From: Streptomyces ficellus
Lineage (GTDB): Bacteria > Actinomycetota > Actinomycetes > Streptomycetales > Streptomycetaceae
DNA: 64,000 nucleotides
Reading direction: 5' to 3'
Assembly: GCF_009739905.1 (NCBI RefSeq)
Contig: NZ_CP034279.1
Span: 1 to 64,000 of the forward strand
Shown here: positions 8,188-15,618 of the stretch, piece after piece
Layout: the number at the start of each line of letters is the position of its first letter
Position numbering within the stretch: the stretch's first letter is position 1
Position numbers and translations under genes: made by a program
The notes under the pieces: model-generated
Databases searched by the model: none
Seen by the model: the letters and a program-made list of their open reading frames with translations, nothing else
Told to the model about the DNA's origin: nothing

Positions 8188-8462
8188 GGCGCGGCTCCGG
8201 AGGTGCGGGTCAGGCAGTGCCCGACGGCCGCGAGGAGATGGGCTGGGGTGGTGTGGGCGAGCAGGTGCTGCAGGGCTCGTTCGAGGCGGTCGGCCTCGGC
8301 GTCGGCGTGCTGGGCCAGTGCCCGGTGAATGGCCAGCTCCAGGAAGCGCTGAGGTGTTTGTGCTGCTTGGTCGGCCGCTGCCCTGAGGGCGGTGTGTGCG
8401 GCGGGCGCGAAGGCGACGTTGAGGAGGACCTTGCCGCTTCGGTCGGGGTAGTGCGTGGGCAG
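8181..8462 (-). pseudogene. 3' remnant of a gene upstream of the helicase, cut by the IS
   Basis: One minus-strand frame stays open from the IS boundary to TGA at 8183-8181 with good codon bias. It reads LPTHYPDRSGKVLLNVAFAP and then a helical, Ala/Leu-rich tail of about 93 residues in total. It overlaps the helicase ATG (CCATGCTGA), the usual sign of an operon partner. Its 5' part is replaced at about 8463 by transposase sequence. The family is not recognised. Confidence 0.6.
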
Positions 8463-8962
8463 CCAGATGGATCTTTGTCGTCAGTCCGCCGCGAGACCGG
8501 CCGATGGCGTGGTTGTCCGGTTCGCTGATCGGTGCCCCTTTTTGCGGGCTCGCCCCCCGGCCGCCTCCGGCTGCGTGCTGGTGTGCGCGGACGATGGTGG
8601 AGTCCACCGAGACGGCCCAGTTGAGGTCGCCGTCGGCGTCGGCCTGGGCAATCAGCGCGGTGAACACCCGCTGCCAGGTACCGTCGATGGCCCACATCCG
8701 CAGTCGGTTGTAGACGCCTCGCCAGTTGCCGTACTTCTCCGGCAAGTGAACCCACTGCGTTCCGGTCTGGAACTTGAAGGCAATCGCGTCGATCACCTGC
8801 CGGTGATCCCGCCAGCGGCCACCCCGCTTCGGTGTCCGGTCCGGGAGCAAAGGCAATCGCGTCGATCACCTGCCGGTGATCCCGCCAGCGGCCACCCCGC
8901 TTCGGTGTCCGGTCCGGGAGCAACGGCTCGATCCTCGCCCACTGCGCGTCAGTCAACGGCAT
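8463..8962 (-). pseudogene. IS5-family (DDE) transposase, broken by tandem duplication and truncation
   Basis: It starts MPLTDAQWARIEPLLPDR, the standard opening of IS5-group transposases, and later shows VSVDSTIVRAHQHAAG (first Asp of the DDE triad) and IGRSRGGLTTKIHLA. The frame is broken by a 73-bp tandem duplication (8777-8923): the correct reading resumes only in the second copy. At about 8463 the gene stops abruptly where it joins the helicase operon, so the C-terminal half with the other catalytic residues is missing. It is not functional. Confidence 0.85.
8777..8923 (+). repeat. 73-bp perfect tandem duplication inside the transposase
   Basis: Bases 8777-8849 and 8850-8922 are identical, with one extra shared base at the junctions. 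Because 73 is not a multiple of three, the duplication shifts the transposase frame. Simple replication slippage or an assembly artefact could produce it. Confidence 0.9.
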
Positions 8963-8998
8963 GCCCGACCAACGATCAGATGATCGGAGAGTGGCGGA

Positions 8999-9346
8999 CT
9001 AATCCCCCGAGAAGGCAATGCGGAGTTCTTTGTCAGAGCGACAACGCAGGCCCCAGGCCAGTAGAGTCGAGACGGCCTGGCTCTCAGCGCCTCGCAGCCG
9101 AGCAAGATCTGAACCTTCAAGTTCCCGCACCATCTGGTCCACTGCCTCACCCCGCAGCAGGGTCTCCCCGTACGGATCGACGTCAGCCAGGGTGGGCAGC
9201 CGGTGTCGGCCCAACGTTTCCAGGGCCGCCCAGAGCTCACCATCGACGACTATCCGCTCAAGTGCCCCTGCTGCGGGACGCGGTCCTGCCTTCCGTCCGG
9301 TCCGAGCGGTTGAGACCCCGCGCCGCAGCTCGATGACGAGCGTCAT
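8999..9346 (-). CDS. Hypothetical protein, 115 aa
   Basis: I start it at the ATG at 9346, which has GAGGGGG 4-10 bases upstream; an earlier in-frame ATG lacks one. The protein is short, acidic in its centre (VDPYGETLLRGEAVDQMVRE) and ends with a Cys-containing segment (LLAWGLRCRSDKELR). No domain is recognised. It lies between the IS remnant and the SARP gene, on the same strand as both. Confidence 0.55.
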   Translation of the reverse strand: MTLVIELRRGVSTARTGRKAGPRPAAGALERIVVDGELWAALETLGRHRLPTLADVDPYGETLLRGEAVDQMVRELEGSDLARLRGAESQAVSTLLAWGLRCRSDKELRIAFSGD

Positions 9347-9472
9347 CGCACCCCCTCGTTCTCCCTCGGACATCAATCTTACCGAGCAACAGCTCACCTT
9401 CATGATCCAAACGAGACTGCCTAGGCCCGCCAGAAGATCACTTCAGCGACTTGAGAAACGGGCACTGATTCC

Positions 9473-10309
9473 TTACGCCAGTGTGCGGGAACGGGCTCCT
9501 GTGCGGGTCCTGGCCTGTGCCACTGCTGCCGGCGGACTGAGGTCGGCTGGCGGGGGAACGGGGATCCCGATGTCCTGCACGATTTTCATCATCTGTGGTG
9601 AGGGAAACACCCCGAGTTCCCGCTGCAGGAACGCCTGGTATTCCTGGTATGTCTTCACGGCGCAGGCGTGGTTGCCCTCAGCGATGTGCACCTCGATGAG
9701 GATCCGGTGAGCAGTCTCGCGAACGGGGTCGATGGCGACGGCGACAAGAGCGGCTTCGAGCGCTGCGAGGTACTGCTGTTCGTCGTGCATTCGCTGCGCC
9801 AGGCTTTCCAGGGCGTGCACGCGCATCTGGTCCCACCGTTCGCGTTCCAGGGTCAGCCAATCGTCTGTCCAGCACGGCAAGAGCTCACGGCCTAGTGCGC
9901 CGACAATGACGTCGGGTGCTGCGGGCAGCGGCGAGGCACGCTCAGCGAGGGTGCGGGCCTGAGCCCATGTCTCGTGCAGGTCCACCCTCACGGTGTGGGC
10001 CAGATGCAGGCGCGGCCCTGCTATCTCGATCACCGCTGCTGTACGTGCTCGTCTGGCCTGGCACAGAGCCGAGCGGAGATTCGCGCCGGCTCTGGAGGGG
10101 TCGCAGTCCGGCCACAGTTGCTCGGAGGCAACGGTTCGGTGCATCCCATCACTTTGCAGGGCCAGGAACGCCAACAGTCGCTGCGCGGCCAGCGGCAAGG
10201 TGACCCGACCACCGTCATAGATGAAGTCGAAACCACTCAGCAGCTTGAGAACGGCTTTCGCAGACACAACCCCCACTGTGCAACTACCAAGTGCATATCG
10301 CATGCGCAT
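9473..10309 (-). CDS. SARP-type transcriptional activator (OmpR-like HTH plus BTAD)
   Basis: Residues 20-100 form a winged helix of the AfsR/SARP type (LLSGFDF...LPLAAQRLLAFLALQ...VASEQLWPD...RSALCQAR). From about 110 to 250 there is a bacterial transcriptional activation domain with the expected helical repeats (YLAALEAALVAVAIDPVRE, HACAVKTYQEYQAFLQRELG). At 278 aa it is a small SARP without ATPase or TPR extensions. SARPs usually switch on adjacent biosynthetic genes. It is divergent from the PatG-like protease and separated by about 220 bp, so it is the likely regulator of the peptide locus. GTG at 10267 is an alternative start. Confidence 0.88.
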   Translation of the reverse strand: MRMRYALGSCTVGVVSAKAVLKLLSGFDFIYDGGRVTLPLAAQRLLAFLALQSDGMHRTVASEQLWPDCDPSRAGANLRSALCQARRARTAAVIEIAGPRLHLAHTVRVDLHETWAQARTLAERASPLPAAPDVIVGALGRELLPCWTDDWLTLERERWDQMRVHALESLAQRMHDEQQYLAALEAALVAVAIDPVRETAHRILIEVHIAEGNHACAVKTYQEYQAFLQRELGVFPSPQMMKIVQDIGIPVPPPADLSPPAAVAQARTRTGARSRTLA

Positions 10310-10526
10310 GTGAATCGAGCACGGGGTCAGACACTGCGGCGGGTAGCCGCTGGCCTAAGCAGGCGAAGGGCTGTCCAGCGGCAGGAACGCTTGGGGGGCA
10401 TCTCAGCAACGCTTCCGCAACGCATTCGAGCGGTCGGGCAACGTTGGGCCAACGCGCTTGCCCGAGTGTCAGACGTGTGAGTTTCCGGCAGGAAACCACC
10501 GGCCAGGTGATCTGAAAGAAGGCGCC
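10310..10526. promoter_or_regulatory. Divergent promoter region, SARP / PatG-like protease
   Basis: This 217-bp intergenic region separates two divergent genes. Near 10290-10315, at the SARP start, is an AT-rich palindromic run (GCATATCGCATGCGCATGTG). SARP sites are usually heptamer direct repeats about 11 bp apart; I could not identify a convincing set by eye. AAAGAAGG lies 5 bases before the protease ATG. Confidence 0.45.
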
Positions 10527-12947
10527 ATGGAGATCCGCTCGGTACTCAGGGACGTGGCAGTCCCCCAGGAGGATCTTTTCGGAACCTCCGAGGTGTGCGT
10601 CGCCGTGCTCGACGGGCCGGTCGACCTCACGCACCCGTGTTTCCAGGGCGCCGACGTCACGCAGATCGACACGCTCGTGCGCGAGCCCGCCGGGCAGGGG
10701 CCCATGTCGGTGCATGGCACGCATGTGGCCAGCCTGCTCTTCGGCCAGGGGACCAGTCCGATCACAGGCATGCTTCCACGGTGCCGCGGGCTGATCCTTC
10801 CCGTGTTCCGTGACCTGAGCCCGGATCGCGTTCCGCAAGTGGATCTTGCACGGGCCATAGAGCGCGCCGTGCAGGAGGGAGCGCACGTCATCAACATCAG
10901 CGGCGGTGAGCGCACGGCCGATGGGCAGGCGGATCATCTGCTGGCCCACACCTTGCAGCGCTGCGAGGAACTCGGTGTCCTCGTCGTCTCGGCGGTGGGC
11001 AACGACGGATGTGACTGCCTGCAAGTACCCGCTGCTGTGCCGAGCGTGTTGTCCGTAGGTGCGACATCCGCCGTGGGGGCACCTCTTGAATTCAACAACT
11101 GGGGCGCGGTCTACCAGCGCAACGGCGTCCTGGCGCCCGGGGAGGACATCGACGGCGCCGTCCCCGGCGGTGGCCACCGCCTGTTGACGGGAAGCAGTTT
11201 CGCCACACCGGCAGTCGCGGGCGTAGCCGGCCTGCTGGTGTCGGCACAGGTCCGATCGGGTCGCGAGGCGAATCCGAAGGCCGTGGGGCGGCTGATCTTG
11301 CAGACGGCCACTCCCCCGGCGTGTCTGCCTGACGAGAACGCTGAGTGCCGCCGCCATCTGGGCGGGCACCTCAACGCAGCCCTTGCCTATCAGTCGATCG
11401 TCGCTCACCACACGCCGGTGGCACGCGAAGAAGCGGCTCAGAGAGACCAAACCCGCATAGGCGCACCACAGCAGCTGCCTCAGCTCGCTACCGCGGGCGT
11501 CCAGCCCTCACAGAGGGCTACCCACACCACCACGAGCCAGAAAGCCACCTCCATGGAAACCACAGGCCCTCCCGCCGCGCCGTCACAGGAACTCGGCGCT
11601 CCTGCGGAGATCGCAAGCCCGTCGCCGCAACAGGGGTCCGTACCGTCAGACGGCCTGCGCCCGTCCTGTACTTGCAACGGTTGCGCAGGCGACACCACAC
11701 CACACGGGGCCGCAGCGCCGGCGAACAACGAGCAACCTCTGCTTGAGCAGCACGACGATGCGGCCATCGTCGACGAAGTCCGTCAGGCTTCGCTCCACGC
11801 CGCCGCCACGCCTCCCGGCCCCGGCACGACGTCAGGGGCGGTTCCCGCTGCTCCCACCATGGCGGCCGGACCACCGTTGCCGGCCGGAGGCGTGCGCCCC
11901 GCGTGCTCAGCGACCCAGTACGGCCCACGCCCCTTGGTGTATGTCATCGGCACCATCAACTACGACTTCGGAACCGAGGCACGTCGTGACTCCTTCCGCC
12001 AGGAGATGCCGGACGTCGAAGTGCCCGGTCCTGACGGCCCGGTCGTCTACCCGGCCAACGTGTATGACCCGGGGCAGATGCGCGACTACTTGTCCGCGGC
12101 TCCCTGGGAGTGCGGCAAGCTGCACTTCACTCTCGAGATCGACAAGATGCCGGCCTACGTCCTCGAAGCCGAGCCCGCGGTGGGCATGGAATGGGGAGGG
12201 CCCGTGCCCCCCGCGCCGGACGAGTCGGATGCCACGTACAGGCAGCCGCGCATGCCCGGAGCGTCTCCAGAGCCGCCCACTTCGCTGTCCGAGCATTGGT
12301 ACCCTCCGGTCTCGCACGTCTACAAGGTGCTGCGCGACGCAGTCTGGGGACAGTCCCGGCCTCGGCAGGAGATCAACGAGTACGTCTCACGGGTCTCCAT
12401 CCCAGGGGTGCTGACCGACCGCACCGCACGGCTGTTCAACGGGATGACACTGCCCGTTCTGGAAGTACAGAGCCGTGGCATCGCAACCTGGAATGAAGCC
12501 AAGCTGGTGCACTCGGTGACTGACAGCGTCCTCGATGACGCCAAGGAGCGGGACGTCAGGATCGACAAGGCCAACCTCGAGAAGACCATCCGCGCGCTTT
12601 TCGACAAGCTGTACAACCAGTTCCGCAACCTCGGGCAGAGCTCTGCGGACAGGGCACTGAACTATGCCGGCACCAACGCCTACCAGTTCGGCAGCGACAT
12701 CATGCAGGGGCTGCTGTCAGCCAAGCACGTTCCTGGGCCGGAAGACCGCCTGTACACGCTGGATCGCATCACCGTCTCCAAGAGCCCGTTCAGCCGTCCC
12801 AATTCGGACTGCCAAGACGTCTACATCAGCTTCATAGACCCGGAGAACGACCAAAGAGCCAGGGTTACCTACGTCTACACCATCGATGTCAGCGACCTCC
12901 CGGGTGTGAGCCTGGTGCCGACCCGGACGTTCCTCGGTGACATGTAA
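10527..12947 (+). CDS. PatG-type subtilisin (cyanobactin-maturation-protease family), 806 aa
   Basis: Residues 20-310 are an S8 serine protease: Asp29 in VAVLDG, His63 in HGTHVASL, oxyanion Asn159 in AVGNDG, and Ser224 in TGSSFATPAVAG. There is no signal peptide, so it acts in the cytoplasm. A low-complexity Ala/Pro/Thr linker carries CxCxxC (CTCNGC, about residues 380-386). From about 468 the sequence matches the C-terminal region seen in PatA/PatG-family proteases (VYVIGTINYDFGTEARRDSF). PatG cleaves precursor peptides and can macrocyclise the core. It is followed directly by four short precursor-like ORFs on the same strand. No YcaO, radical-SAM, or lanthionine enzyme lies nearby. The ATG at 10527 has a fair ribosome site. 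Confidence 0.88.
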   Translation: MEIRSVLRDVAVPQEDLFGTSEVCVAVLDGPVDLTHPCFQGADVTQIDTLVREPAGQGPMSVHGTHVASLLFGQGTSPITGMLPRCRGLILPVFRDLSPDRVPQVDLARAIERAVQEGAHVINISGGERTADGQADHLLAHTLQRCEELGVLVVSAVGNDGCDCLQVPAAVPSVLSVGATSAVGAPLEFNNWGAVYQRNGVLAPGEDIDGAVPGGGHRLLTGSSFATPAVAGVAGLLVSAQVRSGREANPKAVGRLILQTATPPACLPDENAECRRHLGGHLNAALAYQSIVAHHTPVAREEAAQRDQTRIGAPQQLPQLATAGVQPSQRATHTTTSQKATSMETTGPPAAPSQELGAPAEIASPSPQQGSVPSDGLRPSCTCNGCAGDTTPHGAAAPANNEQPLLEQHDDAAIVDEVRQASLHAAATPPGPGTTSGAVPAAPTMAAGPPLPAGGVRPACSATQYGPRPLVYVIGTINYDFGTEARRDSFRQEMPDVEVPGPDGPVVYPANVYDPGQMRDYLSAAPWECGKLHFTLEIDKMPAYVLEAEPAVGMEWGGPVPPAPDESDATYRQPRMPGASPEPPTSLSEHWYPPVSHVYKVLRDAVWGQSRPRQEINEYVSRVSIPGVLTDRTARLFNGMTLPVLEVQSRGIATWNEAKLVHSVTDSVLDDAKERDVRIDKANLEKTIRALFDKLYNQFRNLGQSSADRALNYAGTNAYQFGSDIMQGLLSAKHVPGPEDRLYTLDRITVSKSPFSRPNSDCQDVYISFIDPENDQRARVTYVYTIDVSDLPGVSLVPTRTFLGDM

Positions 12948-12987
12948 CACCGCTCGCCTCCTCACGCGAAAGCGAAAGAAGCTCGTG

Positions 12988-13176
12988 ATGAACGGCAAAG
13001 ACAAGCACTCCAGCATGGCGTTGCCACTGCAGGCACGCCCGGTGAATCGAGAGTCCACCCCTGGGGTGGCGGCAGGCGCGCAGGCGGGCCCGGGCGTAGA
13101 AGCAGCAGCTCGCTGTAGCCAGATGAAGGGACTGGCCCGGCAGATGTGCTACGCGTCCAAAGGCGCCTACGTGTGA
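12988..13176 (+). CDS. Candidate RiPP precursor 1, two-Cys core, 62 aa
   Basis: This small ORF starts 40 bp after the protease with GAAAGAAG upstream. Residues 10-21 (MALPLQARPVNR) match the leader motif of the next two peptides (AMPRQAPPIDR). Residues 34-38 (GPGVE) match their SPGVE. After this shared hinge the C-terminal part is different: a 24-residue basic segment with two cysteines (C43, C54) ending in KGAYV. Size, position and motif sharing argue for a precursor with leader and core. The modification is unknown; a disulphide, thioether or macrocycle are all possible. Confidence 0.7.
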   Translation: MNGKDKHSSMALPLQARPVNRESTPGVAAGAQAGPGVEAAARCSQMKGLARQMCYASKGAYV

Positions 13177-13282
13177 GTCGGTCATGGAATCCGCACCGAT
13201 GCCACATGCAAGAGGGCCGCCGCTGCCTCGTACGCACTCGGATGAACCAGGGGAAGGCTCCAGCCTTCCGCAGTATCGGACG

Positions 13283-13711
13283 AAGGGAACGACCATGCGC
13301 AAGCAGACCGAACGGGTGACGGACAGGCGGCAGAAGCCTTCCGGCCTGGCGATGCCCCGACAGGCACCGCCCATCGACCGCACCGGCGCCACCACAGCCC
13401 ACTCCCCCGGCACCAGCCCCGGCGTCGAGCCGAGCGGCTTCCTCACCTCGATGCTCTCGAAGCTGCTGCCCATCTGAGGCGACACGAGACAGCCGGCGGC
13501 GGTGCCGTCGCCCCTCGCAACGGACCGCCGCTGACTGCCCACAAAGCCCTAATCCCCCAAGGGAACGACCATGCGCAAGCAGACCGAACGGGTGACGGAC
13601 AGGCGGCAGAAGCCTTCCGGCCTGGCGATGCCCCGACAGGCACCGCCCATCGACCGCACCGGCGCCACCACAGCCCACTCCCCCGGCACCAGCCCCGGCG
13701 TCGAGCCGAGC
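13283..13711 (+). repeat. 153-bp identical direct repeat carrying two precursor leaders
   Basis: Bases 13283-13435 and 13559-13711 are identical, from the ribosome-binding site (AAGGGAACGACC) through the leader to the Ser codon at the core boundary. Identity stops abruptly at the first core codon. The 123 bp between copies is unrelated. This is a recent duplication with replacement of only the core. Confidence 0.95.
13295..13477 (+). CDS. Candidate RiPP precursor 2, core GFLTSMLSKLLPI, 60 aa
   Basis: AAGGGA lies about 7 bases before the ATG. Residues 1-47 are a basic then Pro/Thr-rich leader with LAMPRQAPPIDR at 18-29 and SPGVEPS at 41-47. They are identical to those of precursor 3. Residues 48-60 (GFLTSMLSKLLPI) are a hydrophobic, singly cationic segment that would form an amphipathic helix, similar in style to short antimicrobial or signal peptides. 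The leader/core boundary is inferred from where identity with precursor 3 ends. The PatG-like protease is the likely processing enzyme. Confidence 0.78.
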   Translation: MRKQTERVTDRRQKPSGLAMPRQAPPIDRTGATTAHSPGTSPGVEPSGFLTSMLSKLLPI

Positions 13712-13750
13712 AACTTCTTCAAGACGCTGACCCGGATCCTCGATATCTGA
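13571..13750 (+). CDS. Candidate RiPP precursor 3, core NFFKTLTRILDI, 59 aa
   Basis: It has the same ribosome site and a leader identical to precursor 2 at both DNA and protein level (47 residues). The core is 12 residues, NFFKTLTRILDI. It differs from GFLTSMLSKLLPI at most positions but keeps the pattern aromatic/hydrophobic, Thr/Ser, Lys/Arg, hydrophobic pair, and C-terminal Ile. This is the classic fingerprint of a multi-precursor peptide family in which the leader is recognised and the core varies. It is too recent a duplication to have arisen without selection or exchange on the core. Confidence 0.8.
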   Translation: MRKQTERVTDRRQKPSGLAMPRQAPPIDRTGATTAHSPGTSPGVEPSNFFKTLTRILDI

Positions 13751-13882
13751 CCTGAAGGTCCCGCGTAGGCGCGAGGCAGTGCGCCTCGACCGCCCGCGCG
13801 GGACCGCCGTCCGAGCGACCAACCATGGGCACCTCGGCCTCAGTGACCAGGCCCCCGGGGTGCGCCTGTGCTGGAGACACCC

Positions 13883-14101
13883 ATGAGACTCAAACTGCCC
13901 CTCCAGGGCTCGATCGACCGAGCCGTCCCCTACAGGCCCTTCTTCATCAAGTCCCCCTACAAAGAGGACGGCGTCATCAAATGGCGGCAGCACGAGATCG
14001 GAGGTCAAAACAGACACGACCCGGGTGACCCGGGGCCCTGCGTGGATCCGGAGCAGTGCGACGACTCCGTCGCTGGCGTGTCAGAAGGCGAGGCGCTGTG
14101 A
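13883..14101 (+). CDS. Candidate RiPP precursor 4 or related small protein, 72 aa
   Basis: The ATG at 13883 is preceded by GGAG at 7 bases; a GTG at 13868 is possible. Residues 3-11 (LKLPLQGSIDR) match the leader motif of the other three peptides. The rest is unlike them: an aromatic basic part (YRPFFIKSPYKEDG) and a Pro/Asp-rich tail with two cysteines six residues apart (PCVDPEQC). The motif lies at the very N-terminus, so it could be a precursor with a long core or a partner protein sharing the recognition tag. It sits between the precursors and the hemopexin-type gene on the same strand. Confidence 0.6.
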   Translation: MRLKLPLQGSIDRAVPYRPFFIKSPYKEDGVIKWRQHEIGGQNRHDPGDPGPCVDPEQCDDSVAGVSEGEAL

Positions 14102-14204
14102 CCCGTTTCTCGACGGATCAGCTGGCTGTCACCCCAAATGCACCGGCCGCGGGCGTAGGAGCCAGCGATATCAGGCCGCGGCCAAGCACAAGCTGGGAGG
14201 AACT

Positions 14205-15517
14205 GTGTCCGCGCTCAAGTCCGCCATTGCCTGGCCCAACGACAAGGTCTACCTCTTCTTCGACGACAACCACTACGACAGGTACGACGGGATCACAGGC
14301 AACCTCGAAGCCAGCGGCAGGCCCATCGCTGCGTGGGACGGGCTGGCCACATCACCTGACGCCTTCGTCTGGTGGGGAGCCGGCAAGGCCTACGCCTTCC
14401 TCGGTTCGACGTACGTCCGATACGACGAGTCCAAGGATCGCGTCGACCCCGCGTACAGGCCGCCGGACGGCCACCCCCTCCCCCTGGCACCCAGTTGGCC
14501 GGGCCTCCCCGATGGGTCACGCGGCGGCATGAATTGGCAGGCCGGCATCGACGCCGCCATGAACTGGGGAACGGGCAAGCTCTACCTCTTCAAAGGTGAT
14601 TCCTACCTCCGCTACGACATCACTGCCGACCGGGTCGACCCTGCGTACCCACGGAAGATCGCCTCAGCCTGGCCCGGGGTCTTCACGGCCGGCTTGGACG
14701 CTGCCCTCTACCCAGGGGGCGCTTCGCCTACTTCTTCCACAACCACACCTACCAGCGCTTCGATGTGGACGAGGATCGCGTAACCGAGAGCGGCGCCCTC
14801 TCGACGTTCCACCCCACCACACCCGCAGGAGCGCTCCAGCCCGCGAGGCTTCTCACGGCCCCCCAAGCCAACGGGTTGCTGGCGGACCTGATCCGGCGCG
14901 GCAAGCTCACCCTCAAAAGCCCGCCCTTCGTGGACGGCCCCGCAGGTGTCGTCTCCCCGAAACCAGACCAGCGCGTCGCTGTGAAGCCCCCACGGATCGA
15001 TGGCATCCGCTACACCAACGAGATCGCTCCCAGCGCCGACGTCATGGACAACATCGACCAGCGGATGCTCATGGCGCTCTACCGGCTCACCAGGTGGCTC
15101 AACTCCTCCGCACCGGACGTCGCGGAGGTTCTTCACCTCGGGATCGGCCACGGTTCCGGACCGCCCAATGACTGCCACAACCAGGGGCGCGCCCTCGACT
15201 TCTCCGGCCTGGTCGGCAAGGTAGCCGGCACCTCGTTCCACAGGTCCGTACAGACACACTGGGGCTCCCTGCCCAACGGGCCCAGCGTGCGGATATCGCC
15301 TTCCGTCGACCCTTTGGCCTTCTCCCTCTTCTCCACCGCCTTCCGGTACGCGACGTTCGAATGTGAGGCCAACGGCATCGGCGTCGGAAACAAGTGGCCC
15401 GTGCCGGACCTTGGGGGCTCGGGATTCGTCATCTACCCCGACTACGGGGGAGACCCCCACCTGCGCGCAGCTCACCAGAACCACATCCACATGCAGGTAG
15501 GACGTACACGGGCATGA
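14205..15517 (+). pseudogene. Hemopexin-repeat / LAS-type metallopeptidase-like protein, frameshifted
   Basis: The start is the GTG at 14205, with GGGAGG four bases before it. The first half consists of four hemopexin repeats (for example KLYLFKGDSYLRYD...DRVDPAYP), enough for one full four-bladed propeller. The frame then breaks at about 14720 in a run of five G; one more G would continue as GRFAYFFHNHTYQRFD in the next frame, to 15517. The second half has NDCHNQGRALDFSG and HQNHIHM, a His-x6-Asp ... His-x-His pattern like M15/M74 peptidases. No signal peptide is visible. Placed after the precursors, it may process or bind the peptides. The break could be real decay or a homopolymer sequencing error. 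Confidence 0.75.
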
Positions 15518-15618
15518 CCTGGCCACGAGAGACGGGCTCATCGCTGTGGCAGGCAAAGGCCTTGGTGCTGCTGGGCGGAAACGACGACGGGGACCGGCCG
15601 GCCACCTCCAGGGAGTGA
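15514..15618 (+). CDS. Possible small coupled ORF, 34 aa
   Basis: An ATG overlaps the stop of the metallopeptidase frame (ATGA) and opens a 34-residue frame containing SSLWQAKALVLLGG. There is no recognisable motif. It lacks the LPxQ leader motif of the precursors. The overlap is the only support. Confidence 0.25.
   Translation: MTWPRETGSSLWQAKALVLLGGNDDGDRPATSRE

Noticed and set aside
9473..15517. Calling the peptide locus a cyanobactin cluster
   Set aside because: Only the PatG-type protease is shared. The YcaO, PatA and prenyltransferase genes and the usual precursor type are missing.
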